A DNA stretch of 64,000 nt, taken from the NCBI GenBank assembly GCA_943371005.1, contig CALRTB020000001.1:62001-126000 (forward strand), given 5' to 3'. This DNA is from MRBY01 sp943371005. GTDB lineage: Bacteria; Cyanobacteriota; Cyanobacteriia; Cyanobacteriales; MRBY01. The notes below the pieces were generated by a model. That model worked only from the letters and a program-made list of their open reading frames with translations, ran no database searches and was not told the origin of the DNA. Shown in pieces: positions 8,674 to 16,868 of the stretch; the first letter of the stretch is position 1, and the number at the start of each line of letters is the position of its first letter. The position numbers were made by a program, and so were the translations under genes.

Positions 8674-9470
8674 GTTGCCGTTTTCTCATCGGGAACATAA
8701 TATTCCACCCCATGGGTCATTATTTTTTGGAGGGGGCGAGCATTCGGGGCATACAAAGCTTGGTATTGTTCAATTTGCTCAGCCCCCAGGAAAATCGGTT
8801 GGGCCAAGACCAACCAGCGAACCCCTTCAGTGCAAGGGGGAGTCGTTAGAGAACCAAGATAACGGTAATAAGGGCGATCGCCTTGGGGGAGCAACGCCGC
8901 AGGATCGAGGTAAATCACCTGACTGGGATGGGCTTGGGTCGGCCACCGTTGCAAAATATGAGCAAACATCGGCTTTGTTGTCCCGGGTTCAACCAGCACC
9001 GCCAAAACCGCGATTTCTTGGGTGGCGCGCCGATGGACAAAATGGATTTCCATGGCATACTGTTTTCCCTGGATGTGGTGCTCACTGGGATAATGAAAAT
9101 GAATTTGCTCAAGCCTGTAACGGTCAGCGCCGAGCTGTAGGGTATTACTTCCGGTGACTCGGACTTGTAAAGTGGTATTGGCAGCCTGGACAATCCCCAG
9201 ACTCGGTTGGTAGTGCCAAGATACCGAAGACTCTGAAGCTGGGGCGGATGATTGAGAAAAAAGGGCTAAGGGTGATTGAGTTTCGCCAACGGTACAAGTT
9301 TGAAACTCTGGTTGCAAATCTCCCCACTGGTGGGGACCGAGATCTGTGTAATTCCAGGAAGTTGCGACAGTTTTATCGGTTGTCACAAACTGCGGTTGAG
9401 GGGCCATCCAAACGACCCAGATTCCCCACAATAAGGCGATGGCGATCGCCAATATTACTCGCCCTAACAT
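8670..9470 (-). CDS. ecaA: alpha-type carbonic anhydrase, exported (EcaA-like)
   Basis: This enzyme interconverts CO2 and bicarbonate outside the cytoplasm. The product starting at the ATG at 9470 is 266 residues, beginning with a hydrophobic signal/anchor (LGRVILAIAIALLWGIWVVW). Family landmarks are GPHQWGDL, QSPL (usually QSPI), the zinc-ligand block EQIHFHYPSEHHIQGKQ followed by MEIHFVH (the three zinc histidines), and LGSLTTPPCTEGVRW near the C-terminus. Cysteines before QSPL and in PPCTEG fit the conserved disulfide of extracellular alpha enzymes. A longer start at 9518 adds 16 residues with no benefit to the signal. It converges on the Rieske gene with a 4-base overlap. Confidence 0.93.
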   Translation of the reverse strand: MLGRVILAIAIALLWGIWVVWMAPQPQFVTTDKTVATSWNYTDLGPHQWGDLQPEFQTCTVGETQSPLALFSQSSAPASESSVSWHYQPSLGIVQAANTTLQVRVTGSNTLQLGADRYRLEQIHFHYPSEHHIQGKQYAMEIHFVHRRATQEIAVLAVLVEPGTTKPMFAHILQRWPTQAHPSQVIYLDPAALLPQGDRPYYRYLGSLTTPPCTEGVRWLVLAQPIFLGAEQIEQYQALYAPNARPLQKIMTHGVEYYVPDEKTAT

Positions 9471-9760
9471 GATCCGAAATCCTTTCCCTGAAACGTCTAA
9501 ACAATAAAAAAGAGCCATGGTGAATCACAGCTCTCATCAAAATTAGCCGAAAATAGCCTTAAAAAATAAGCAACAGATCACCCGGACTCCATACCCTTGA
9601 TTGATGCATCAACCACAGAATTTTGTCAGAGGGAATCAATCAAGGCCGTTAATATTTTCTAGATAGCAACCCGTATATTTGGCAAACCCCAAGGATAAAA
9701 TCAGGGATGTCAAGGGGTTGCCTTAAGAAATCACCAAAGAGCTTGACTATCTTTGCCTTT

Positions 9761-10129
9761 TTAGCCTTCGTTGATCTGTTTCAAGTGAATGTGCTTGTAG
9801 CCAATCTTAATTTCAAATTCGTCGCCTGGTTTCAGGTTCATTTGATTTGTGTAAGTCGAACCAATGACGATTTGACCATTTTTGTGAACACTCACACGAT
9901 AGGTCGGTTCTCTACCACGGCCATCTTGACTGCCACCGGGGTCTAGGGGGAGTCCTTTTGCTTCAAGGACAGCATCATAAAACCCCGTCAAATTGACACG
10001 GGTTGAGCCATTTTTCGTACTACTATATCCACAAAGCTTTGCTGTTTCTCGTCGTGGCAAATGGGATAATTCCTTTACTTTACTCAGCAGAGCCTTTCCT
10101 TTCAAAGGAGTTGTCGGGATGTCACTCAT
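9761..10129 (-). CDS. cyanobacterial AbrB-type transcriptional regulator (CyAbrB)
   Basis: A 122-residue CyAbrB protein. This cyanobacteria-specific family carries the AbrB-like DNA-binding domain at the C-terminus. Hallmarks are the N-terminal block GKALLSKVKELSHLPRRETA, the central REPTYRVSVHKNGQIVIG and the C-terminal GDEFEIKIGYKHIHLKQ. In model strains CyAbrB proteins are abundant chromatin-like regulators of carbon/nitrogen balance and are essential or near-essential. The short C-terminus resembles CyAbrB2 rather than CyAbrB1, but I am not certain which paralogue this is. It is divergent from sdhB across a 250-base AT-rich spacer. Confidence 0.92.
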   Translation of the reverse strand: MSDIPTTPLKGKALLSKVKELSHLPRRETAKLCGYSSTKNGSTRVNLTGFYDAVLEAKGLPLDPGGSQDGRGREPTYRVSVHKNGQIVIGSTYTNQMNLKPGDEFEIKIGYKHIHLKQINEG

Positions 10130-10198
10130 ATTTCTAAAACGCTTGTTTTTGAGTCTAAATTTTTGTCGGCAATAAACTTACCACATTTGTAAATATAA

Positions 10199-10229
10199 CT
10201 GCAAAAATTCTGTTTTGCGCAGTTTTTTT
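10199..10229 (+). terminator. hairpin followed by T-run upstream of sdhB
   Basis: CTGCAAAA and TTTTG-CG-CAG form an imperfect stem around the loop ATTCTG, followed by seven T residues at 10223-10229. It looks like an intrinsic terminator on the plus strand but lies 150 bases upstream of sdhB and divergent from cyAbrB. No gene to its left reads toward it. It could end a short leader or antisense RNA, or be chance in AT-rich DNA. Confidence 0.4.
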
Positions 10230-10378
10230 AAAAAGTTTTTTAAAAGAGGCCCTAGAAATTTTTAAAGTTTCCGTAGTGGCGATGATTATTTGTTAACTTT
10301 ATCGACAATGATTTTGACTGCCGAATTCATCCCGATAGACTAGGAAGAGAAGAAATTTGTGGCAAAAAGAGGTTGGCC

Positions 10379-11380
10379 ATGGACATCGCCTTCAATATTT
10401 TGCGCCAACGGCAACGAAACGTCGCCCCAGAATTTTTTACTTATCAGCTTTCTGTGCCAGAAAGTACAACGATTTTAGATTGTCTAAATCAGATCAAATG
10501 GCAGCAGGATGGTAGTTTAGCTTTCCGCAAAAATTGTCGCAATACCATCTGTGGCAGTTGTGCCATGGGGATTAATGGCCGGGCTGCCTTGGCCTGTAAA
10601 GAAAATGTGGGCCAAGAAATCACCCGTCTCCAACATACTGGTTCTGATCCGGAAGCCGTCCCCCAAATTACGATTACCCCCTTGAATAATTTTCCGGTGA
10701 TTAAGGATTTGGTGGTGGATATGACTGCCTTTTGGCAACAGCTAGAAGCGGTGGTTCCCTACGTCCAAAGGCGATCGCCCCAGGTTCCTGAAACAGAATT
10801 TCGTCAGTCACCCCAGGAGCGGGAAGCCCTAAACCAAGCCGGCAACTGTATTTTGTGTGGGGCTTGCTATGGCGAATGTAATGCCGTCACTGTCAATCCC
10901 GAATTTTTAGGCCCCCACGCCCTCGCCAAAGGGGAACGACTGATCCTGGATTCTCGGGATGATACGACCACCACGAGGCTGGATCACTACCATCAACCGG
11001 ACGCTGGAGTCTGGGCCTGCACCCGTTGCTATCAATGCAACTATGTCTGTCCCCAGGAAGTTGACCCCCTCGACCGCATTACCCAAATCAAAAGCACCCT
11101 CCTCCAGCAAAAAGACCCCGCTGAAAGTCGCGCGGTACGCCACCGAAAAACCCTCCTTCACCTGGTGCAAGCAGGAGGTTGGATCGATGAACGACGCTTT
11201 GCCTTGATGGTGATTGGCCTCCAAAGCGTTGGTGAGATTTTCCCGTTGGGTTGGCGGATGCTGTGGCATGGCAAATTTCCCGTAACCTTCGAGGCATCAG
11301 AAGGCACCACCGCCGTTGCTGATCTCATGGCCCAGGTAATGGCTTCCAAGCAGGGAAGTCAAGATTATCCAGTAAAATGA
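10379..11380 (+). CDS. sdhB: succinate dehydrogenase / fumarate reductase iron-sulfur subunit
   Basis: SdhB passes electrons from the flavoprotein subunit to the quinone pool. Cluster ligands are clear. The 2Fe-2S set is C53, C58, C61 and C73 (NCRNTICGSCAMG...ACK). The second cluster is CILCGACYGEC (C157, C160, C163, C167) and the third is CTRCYQCNYVCPQEVDP near 215-230. At 333 residues it is about 90 longer than the E. coli protein, as in other cyanobacteria, because of a C-terminal extension. The ATG at 10379 follows an AGAGG ribosome site; the TTG two codons upstream is less likely. No sdhA or membrane anchor lies nearby, so the complex is encoded at scattered sites. Confidence 0.93.
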   Translation: MDIAFNILRQRQRNVAPEFFTYQLSVPESTTILDCLNQIKWQQDGSLAFRKNCRNTICGSCAMGINGRAALACKENVGQEITRLQHTGSDPEAVPQITITPLNNFPVIKDLVVDMTAFWQQLEAVVPYVQRRSPQVPETEFRQSPQEREALNQAGNCILCGACYGECNAVTVNPEFLGPHALAKGERLILDSRDDTTTTRLDHYHQPDAGVWACTRCYQCNYVCPQEVDPLDRITQIKSTLLQQKDPAESRAVRHRKTLLHLVQAGGWIDERRFALMVIGLQSVGEIFPLGWRMLWHGKFPVTFEASEGTTAVADLMAQVMASKQGSQDYPVK

Positions 11381-11419
11381 GGGGGCTTAAATTAAATAAA
11401 TTTTCTACAAAAAACGTTT

Positions 11420-11986
11420 ATGGCAGCACAGGTGACAACTTCAACGGATAAAGTTTTGCGGCAGCCGATCCTCGGCTCCCGTCGTTTTAGTAATATGCTT
11501 TGGGCCAGTGTTTCTGCCATTGGTGGCATTGGTTTTCTGCTGGCTGGTCTTTCGAGTTATTTTCACAAAAATCTGCTGGGGGTGAGTGACCCCACTAATA
11601 TTCAGTTCATTCCCCAAGGGGCTGCCTTAACGTTCTATGGGGTTGCGGGAACGCTATTGTCTGCCTATCTCTGGTTTGTGTTTTTCCTTGATGTGGGTGG
11701 TGGTTACAACGAATTCAATAAAGAAACGGGAAAGGTGACCATTTTCCGCCATGGTTTTGTGGGCAAAAATCGCATTATTAATTTCCAGTATCCCCTCAAG
11801 GATATTTTGTCGATTCGGGCAGAAATCAAAGAAGGTTTAAACCCCCGGCGGGTGCTTTATCTCCGAGTGAAAAACCGGGGTGATATTCCCCTCAACCGCG
11901 TCGGAGAGCCAATTCCCCTCGCGGAACTGGAAAATCAAGGGGCAGAGTTGGCACGCTTTTTAACGATTCCTTTGGAAGGTCTCTAG
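11420..11986 (+). CDS. ycf4: photosystem I assembly protein Ycf4
   Basis: Ycf4 is a thylakoid membrane protein that helps assemble photosystem I. The 188-residue product has the family layout: a short cytoplasmic N-terminus ending in LGSRRFSNMLWA, two transmembrane helices (about residues 28-50 and 65-90) around a short loop, then a soluble C-terminal domain with GGGYNEFNKETGKVTIFRHGF and the RVKNRGDIPL segment. Length and order match plastid and cyanobacterial Ycf4. It follows sdhB by 39 bases and may share its transcript. Confidence 0.95.
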   Translation: MAAQVTTSTDKVLRQPILGSRRFSNMLWASVSAIGGIGFLLAGLSSYFHKNLLGVSDPTNIQFIPQGAALTFYGVAGTLLSAYLWFVFFLDVGGGYNEFNKETGKVTIFRHGFVGKNRIINFQYPLKDILSIRAEIKEGLNPRRVLYLRVKNRGDIPLNRVGEPIPLAELENQGAELARFLTIPLEGL

Positions 11987-12103
11987 GTTGCACTAAATTT
12001 GCAAAACAGATTCAAAAACAAAAAGGGACAGTGGGCGATCGCCGCCGCTGCTTCTTATAATTTTCCCAGGCTTTATTTAAAACAAGAGTACGACTAGATT
12101 TCT

Positions 12104-12874
12104 ATGGAACGACCTTGGCAGCTATTATGTCTCGCATTCTTGGTGGGCAGTCTCAGTTTGGGCGGCTGTGCGCCGACAACGGAAACACCCCCCAATAACC
12201 CACCGGCCACCCCACCCAGCGCCGAAAATTATAAGCCCCGTTTAAATTGCTCGAATCCCGCTTCTACCGAGGCAACCCCAGAAGATACCTGTACAGCGGT
12301 GGTTGAAATGGTACTCCAGAGCCAATCGGAGGCGGTGGATGGTCAAACAATCCGCATTGAACTCAATGGTGCAGACGCGCCGGTGACGGCGGGGAACTTT
12401 GTAGATCTAGTCAGCCGTGGCGTCTATGATGGCACTGCTTTTCACCGCGTAATTCGAACCCCAGAACCCTTTGTCGTCCAAGGGGGAGATCCCCTCAGTA
12501 AGGACAGTCAAGTACCCCTTAATGCCTTAGGACGTGGTGGTTTTACGGATCCGGAGACGGGCATTCGTCGGGATGTCCCCCTAGAAATTAAGCTCCAGGG
12601 TGAGGAACAGCCGGTTTATGGCAAGGCAGAGCTTGATCCCAATCAGGTGGTGCTCAAACATAACAAGGGGGCGATCGCCATGGCCCGTTCTCAACTGCCA
12701 AACTCCGCCTCGTCTCAATTTTATTTTTCCTTGGGGCCGAATGATTTCCTCAATGGAAACTATGCAGTCTTTGGCCAAATCACCGAAGGTCTCGCGGTCA
12801 TCGACAAAATTGAAATGGGCGATCGTATTCAATCGGCGCGGGTCGTAGAAGGCGAAGATCTCCTCGTGAAATAA
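12104..12874 (+). CDS. cyclophilin-type peptidyl-prolyl isomerase, predicted lipoprotein
   Basis: A 256-residue exported cyclophilin. The signal peptide ends with lipobox LGGC (Cys22), followed by a Pro/Thr-rich spacer, so the enzyme is probably anchored on the outer face of a membrane. The catalytic domain starts near residue 65 and contains FHRVIRTPEPFVVQGGDP (catalytic Arg), KGAIAMARSQLPNSASSQFYF and GNYAVFGQITEGLAVID. All are conserved in cyclophilins. It should accelerate proline isomerisation in exported proteins or in the thylakoid lumen; compartment is not decided by sequence. Confidence 0.92.
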   Translation: MERPWQLLCLAFLVGSLSLGGCAPTTETPPNNPPATPPSAENYKPRLNCSNPASTEATPEDTCTAVVEMVLQSQSEAVDGQTIRIELNGADAPVTAGNFVDLVSRGVYDGTAFHRVIRTPEPFVVQGGDPLSKDSQVPLNALGRGGFTDPETGIRRDVPLEIKLQGEEQPVYGKAELDPNQVVLKHNKGAIAMARSQLPNSASSQFYFSLGPNDFLNGNYAVFGQITEGLAVIDKIEMGDRIQSARVVEGEDLLVK

Positions 12875-13055
12875 AGGGACTGAGTCACATTTCAAAGTTC
12901 ACAGCGTCCCGCAACAGTTCAGAAAATTGCCAGTGATCCAAATCTATCTGGGTCACTTTTTTGTTGGGAAAATGCAAGGGCGATCGCTCCCTGCGCCCCC
13001 CCAGAAAAAAACGATACACTGTTGGGCATAGGTTTTCTCTGTCCCGTCGCCATCC

Positions 13056-13556
13056 ATGAACAATTCTCCAACCACTTTTTGTCCTGTCCCGGAAGAGCAA
13101 CAGCCCCTCAACGAATATGACCAACTCAAGGAATCGTGGTTTTTCAGTTGGGGCAACATGGAGATGGTCTGCTACATCCGCAAGGTAACCTGGGTGTGGT
13201 TTTGGGCGACCCTGATCTTTACCCCCATTGCTTGGGCGAGTTTTCCCTTTGACCGCTATCCGATTAAATTGATCCTGAGTGCGAACCTCGGCGGGATGTT
13301 TTTGTTGAGTTTGGTTTTATTACGCCTCTATCTGGGGTGGCGCTACATCCGCGATCGCCTCCAGACCGAGAAACTCACCTACGAAGAATCTGGTTGGTAC
13401 GATGGCCAAATTTGGCGCAAACCCGAAGCCGTCCTCCAGCGCGATCGCCTGATTGTGTCCTACCAAATTGCGCCGATCCTCGCCCGTATCCAACAAACCA
13501 GTTTCATTGTCGTGGCGATCGCCATTGGTTTGATCAGCGGTTTGTGGCTGCTATAA
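13056..13556 (+). CDS. ycf36: Ycf36 / CGLD27-like membrane protein (DUF1230)
   Basis: A 166-residue membrane protein. The N-terminus CPVPEEQQPLNEYDQLKESW with FFSW is the signature I associate with the Ycf36/CGLD27 (DUF1230) family of cyanobacteria, algae and plants. Two hydrophobic helices lie at about residues 47-65 and 72-93 and a third at the C-terminus. A conserved cytoplasmic loop contains YEESGWYDGQIWRKP. The biochemical role is not established to my knowledge; plant CGLD27 has been linked to iron/photosynthetic homeostasis. Family assignment is from memory of the motif. Confidence 0.82.
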   Translation: MNNSPTTFCPVPEEQQPLNEYDQLKESWFFSWGNMEMVCYIRKVTWVWFWATLIFTPIAWASFPFDRYPIKLILSANLGGMFLLSLVLLRLYLGWRYIRDRLQTEKLTYEESGWYDGQIWRKPEAVLQRDRLIVSYQIAPILARIQQTSFIVVAIAIGLISGLWLL

Positions 13557-13638
13557 ACCCTTAAATCTTCACAATCATTCCCGCTACACCCGTACTTTTC
13601 CCCTATTCTTTTACTGCTGAACTTTACCCCCAATCGTT

Positions 13639-14592
13639 ATGTCCAGAGGCAAACGCGTCCAAGCTCCCCCCCTTGAAATTAACCTCCTTCGGGAAGGTCT
13701 CAAAGAATCCACCCACATTGCCGAAGCCGTCGTGTGTGACACCAAAGGCCGTGTCTTGTCCATGGCCGGGGATGCCGAAAGCTCTGCCTTTATCCGGTCG
13801 GCCCTCAAACCCTTCCAAGCCCTTGCGGTAATTGGCACCGGGGCCCTAGACCATTACAAACTCTCCGATAAAGATTTAGCCGTCATTTGTAGTTCCCACC
13901 AAGGCACCAAGGAACACGCCCGTCAGGTGTTTCGCATCCTATGGCAAGCGGATCTAGAGTCTGATGTATTGCAATGTCCCATTCCCCACGGTAAAGATAG
14001 CGCCCTCGAACACAATTGTTCTGGAAAACACGCAGGCATGCTGTTGACCTGTAAGCATTGCAACTGGGGCCTTGGTAGCTACATGGAAAAGTCCCACCCT
14101 GTCCAGGCCCTAATCCTCGATAAAATTGCCGAATTACTCCAGATGCCCGCCCAGGAATTTATCGGCGCGCGGGATGATTGCGGCGTCCCCACCTATTTGA
14201 TGCAACTCAGCCAAATGGCCACCCTCTATGCTCACCTCGCGTCTGGCGATCGCCTGGATGTCGAGCGGGTCGTGCGGGCGATGACCTACCACCCCACCAT
14301 GGTGTCTGGACGAGGCGGCTTCGATACAGAATTGATGCGCCTCTCAGAGGGAGAAATCGTCAGTAAATCCGGTGCAGAGGGAATTCAATGCATCGGCCGC
14401 GTTGGAGAAGGTTTAGGCTTGGCGATTAAGGTCAAAGATGGCGCGAAACGAGCTAAATATGCCGTCGCCCTCTATCTTTTGACCCGTTTGGGCTGGATCA
14501 CCCCCGCAGTCTCTGATACCTTGGCGGAACAATTTTTATCTCTCAGTCCCTACAAGCGTTTGGATGTGGTGGGCGAGTTATCGTTGGTCTAA
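13639..14592 (+). CDS. asparaginase, Asparaginase_II (Rhizobium-type) family
   Basis: A 317-residue cytoplasmic protein of the PF06089-type asparaginase family, unrelated to the E. coli type I/II enzymes. Typical segments are REGLKESTHIAEAVVCD, FIRSALKPFQALAV, SSHQGTKEH, NCSGKHAGML, RDDCGVPTY and the late MVSGRGGFDTELM. The conserved SxK and Cys/His pockets seen in this family are therefore present. Expected reaction: asparagine to aspartate plus ammonia. Start ATG at 13639 sits immediately before the conserved region. No transport or nitrogen-control gene is adjacent. Confidence 0.88.
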   Translation: MSRGKRVQAPPLEINLLREGLKESTHIAEAVVCDTKGRVLSMAGDAESSAFIRSALKPFQALAVIGTGALDHYKLSDKDLAVICSSHQGTKEHARQVFRILWQADLESDVLQCPIPHGKDSALEHNCSGKHAGMLLTCKHCNWGLGSYMEKSHPVQALILDKIAELLQMPAQEFIGARDDCGVPTYLMQLSQMATLYAHLASGDRLDVERVVRAMTYHPTMVSGRGGFDTELMRLSEGEIVSKSGAEGIQCIGRVGEGLGLAIKVKDGAKRAKYAVALYLLTRLGWITPAVSDTLAEQFLSLSPYKRLDVVGELSLV

Positions 14593-14665
14593 GCTGGAGA
14601 TACCTTCTTTGCCGTTGCCCCCAGGAAACCCGATACAATAGCAAACAGTCTTTGGGCACGGCACC

Positions 14666-15415
14666 ATGTGGGAAAATTTCAGTCTGCAACTGTATCATCT
14701 CCAACAATTTAGTGACAGCCTGGTCAATGAGCAACTCAGCCATTGGAGTGTGTTGAGCATTTTTCTCGTGTTTGGGGCGGGCCTCCTCACTAGCTTGACT
14801 CCCTGCACCCTCTCCATGTTGCCCATCACCATTGGTTACATCGGCGGCACTCAGGATCAACAAGGCAATAATCGCCTCCAAACCTTTTTGCAATCCCTGT
14901 GGTTTTGTTTTGGGCTAGCGACGACCCTGGCGGGCCTGGGGATTGTGGCGGCAGGTTTCGGCCAGATCTACGGTCAGATTGGCATTGGCTTACCGATCAT
15001 TGTCAGTGCGATCGCCATTTTGATGGGGTTAAATTTGCTCGAAATTGTTCCCCTGCGTTTTCCTTCCCTGGGAGCAACGGACTGGATCAAACAGGATTTC
15101 CCAAAAGCGCTACGGGCCTATCTCGTGGGCTTAACCTTTGGTTTGGTGGCCTCCCCCTGTAGTACCCCGGTGCTGGCAACCCTCTTGGCTTGGGTCAGTA
15201 CCACCCAAAACCTGGCGTTGGGGGCGGCGCTACTCCTTGCCTATACCCTTGGTTATGTGGTGCCTGTTTTAATTGCCGGGATTTTTACCGCTTCCCTGAA
15301 GCGCTTGCTGTCCCTGCGGCAATGGTCGGGCTGGATTAACCTCGTGAGTGGAGCCTTACTCCTGGGATTTGGGCTGTTTTCGCTCCTCATTCGCCTGCCC
15401 ATTGGCCTCGCCTAG
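14666..15415 (+). CDS. ccdA: cytochrome c biogenesis protein CcdA
   Basis: CcdA is a thylakoid membrane thiol-disulfide transporter that moves reducing power across the membrane to keep apocytochrome c cysteines reduced. The 249-residue protein has about six transmembrane helices. The two redox cysteines occur in TSLTPCTLSMLP (first half) and VASPCSTPVLATLL (second half), the internally repeated pattern of the DsbD/CcdA family. The short soluble N-terminus is usual for cyanobacteria. ccs1 follows 67 bases downstream on the same strand, which is the expected partner of system II. Confidence 0.95.
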   Translation: MWENFSLQLYHLQQFSDSLVNEQLSHWSVLSIFLVFGAGLLTSLTPCTLSMLPITIGYIGGTQDQQGNNRLQTFLQSLWFCFGLATTLAGLGIVAAGFGQIYGQIGIGLPIIVSAIAILMGLNLLEIVPLRFPSLGATDWIKQDFPKALRAYLVGLTFGLVASPCSTPVLATLLAWVSTTQNLALGAALLLAYTLGYVVPVLIAGIFTASLKRLLSLRQWSGWINLVSGALLLGFGLFSLLIRLPIGLA

Positions 15416-15482
15416 GGGATTTGCAGCCCTGGACTTAAGCTTTTTTGTTTTAATTAATTTCTCTTTTCTTATCCCCTAAACC

Positions 15483-16868
15483 ATGACAGTTTCTGATTCT
15501 TCTCCTAATTCCCCATGGCACGGCTTCCCCCGCAAGATCTGGCGCACGGGTTTAAAGTGGATTGCGGATCTCCGGGTGGCGATCGCCCTGCTGTTGCTCA
15601 TTGCGGTATTTAGCATTTTAGGAACGGTCATTGAACAGGGCAGTAGCCTCTCTTTCTACCAAGAAAACTATCCAGAAGATCCGGCGCTCCTGGGCTTTTT
15701 ATCCTGGAAAGTGCTTCTGGCGGCGGGGCTTGACCATGTTTACACGACTTGGTGGTACTTGGTTTTACTCCTGGCCTTTGGGGTGAGTTTGATTGCCTGT
15801 ACCTTTCGGCGGCAACTCCCGGCCCTGAAAACGGCCCAAAACTGGAACTACTACAGCCAAGCCCGGCAATTCAACAAATTAGCCCTGAGTACCGAATTAG
15901 ATCATGGTTCGCTCCAAAGCCTAAAACCCCAGCTCGAAAAAAAGCGCTACAAAATTTTCCAGGATGGCGAAAAGCTCTACGCCCGGAAAGGAATTGTGGG
16001 ACGCATTGGGCCAATTATTGTGCATATCGGCATGATCGTGACCTTGGTAGGGTCTATTTGGGGCGCCTTTGGGGGGTTCATGGCCCAGGAAATGATTCCC
16101 AGCGGTATGAATTTTAAGGTTAATAATGTGTTTAAGGCGGGGATTTTTTCCGAGAGCGATCGCCCTTGGTCAGTGAATGTAAATCGCTTTTGGATCGACT
16201 ACACCCCCACGGGCGACATTGATCAATTTTATTCGGATCTATCGGTGGTCGATGAGCAGGGCCAGGAGCTTGATCGCAAAACAATTTCTGTGAACCACCC
16301 CCTCCGCTACGACGGCATTACTTTTTATCAAACCAGTTGGGCCATTGGCGGCGTCCAGGTGCAACTGAACAATAGTCCAGTTTTTCAATTGCCTGCGGCC
16401 CAAATCCCCACGGAAAACGGGGCGAAACTCTGGGGCAGTTGGGTACCCATTAAGCCAGATCTCAGTGCTGGGGTCTCGATTTTAATGCAGGATCTCCAGG
16501 GCAGCGCCATTGTCTATAACGAACAGGGAGAACTGGTCGGGGCTGTCCGGGTTGGCGATCGCCTAGAGGTGGGGGACATTAACTTGAAATTAGTCGATCT
16601 TGTCGGTAGCACAGGTCTCCAGATCAAAGCCGATCCCGGTGTCCCCGTGGTTTATACAGGCTTTTTGTTGGTGATGCTTGGGGTGGTGATGAGCTATGTT
16701 TCCTATTCCCAAGTGTGGGCCCTCGCCGCTGGCGATCGCTTTTATCTGGGGGGGAAAACCAACCGCGCCCAGGTGGCCTTTGAGCGGGAACTCCTAGAAA
16801 TTATTGACACCCTCGAAACCTCATCCTCTCAGGACATCCCAGAAAATACCTTGACTTCAGTTGAATAG
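15483..16868 (+). CDS. ccs1: cytochrome c biogenesis protein Ccs1 (ResB)
   Basis: Ccs1 is the heme-handling partner in system II cytochrome c maturation. The 461-residue product has three N-terminal transmembrane helices (first: VAIALLLLIAVFSILGTVIEQ), a large lumenal domain (about 190-400) and a final helix near 400-420 (VVYTGFLLVMLGVVMSYVSY). ResB-family landmarks include GTVIEQG and the WYLVLLLAFGVSLIACTFRR segment. It lies just downstream of ccdA, supporting a shared function and probable operon. Its 3' end overlaps the convergent DUF445 gene by 12 bases. Confidence 0.95.
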   Translation: MTVSDSSPNSPWHGFPRKIWRTGLKWIADLRVAIALLLLIAVFSILGTVIEQGSSLSFYQENYPEDPALLGFLSWKVLLAAGLDHVYTTWWYLVLLLAFGVSLIACTFRRQLPALKTAQNWNYYSQARQFNKLALSTELDHGSLQSLKPQLEKKRYKIFQDGEKLYARKGIVGRIGPIIVHIGMIVTLVGSIWGAFGGFMAQEMIPSGMNFKVNNVFKAGIFSESDRPWSVNVNRFWIDYTPTGDIDQFYSDLSVVDEQGQELDRKTISVNHPLRYDGITFYQTSWAIGGVQVQLNNSPVFQLPAAQIPTENGAKLWGSWVPIKPDLSAGVSILMQDLQGSAIVYNEQGELVGAVRVGDRLEVGDINLKLVDLVGSTGLQIKADPGVPVVYTGFLLVMLGVVMSYVSYSQVWALAAGDRFYLGGKTNRAQVAFERELLEIIDTLETSSSQDIPENTLTSVE

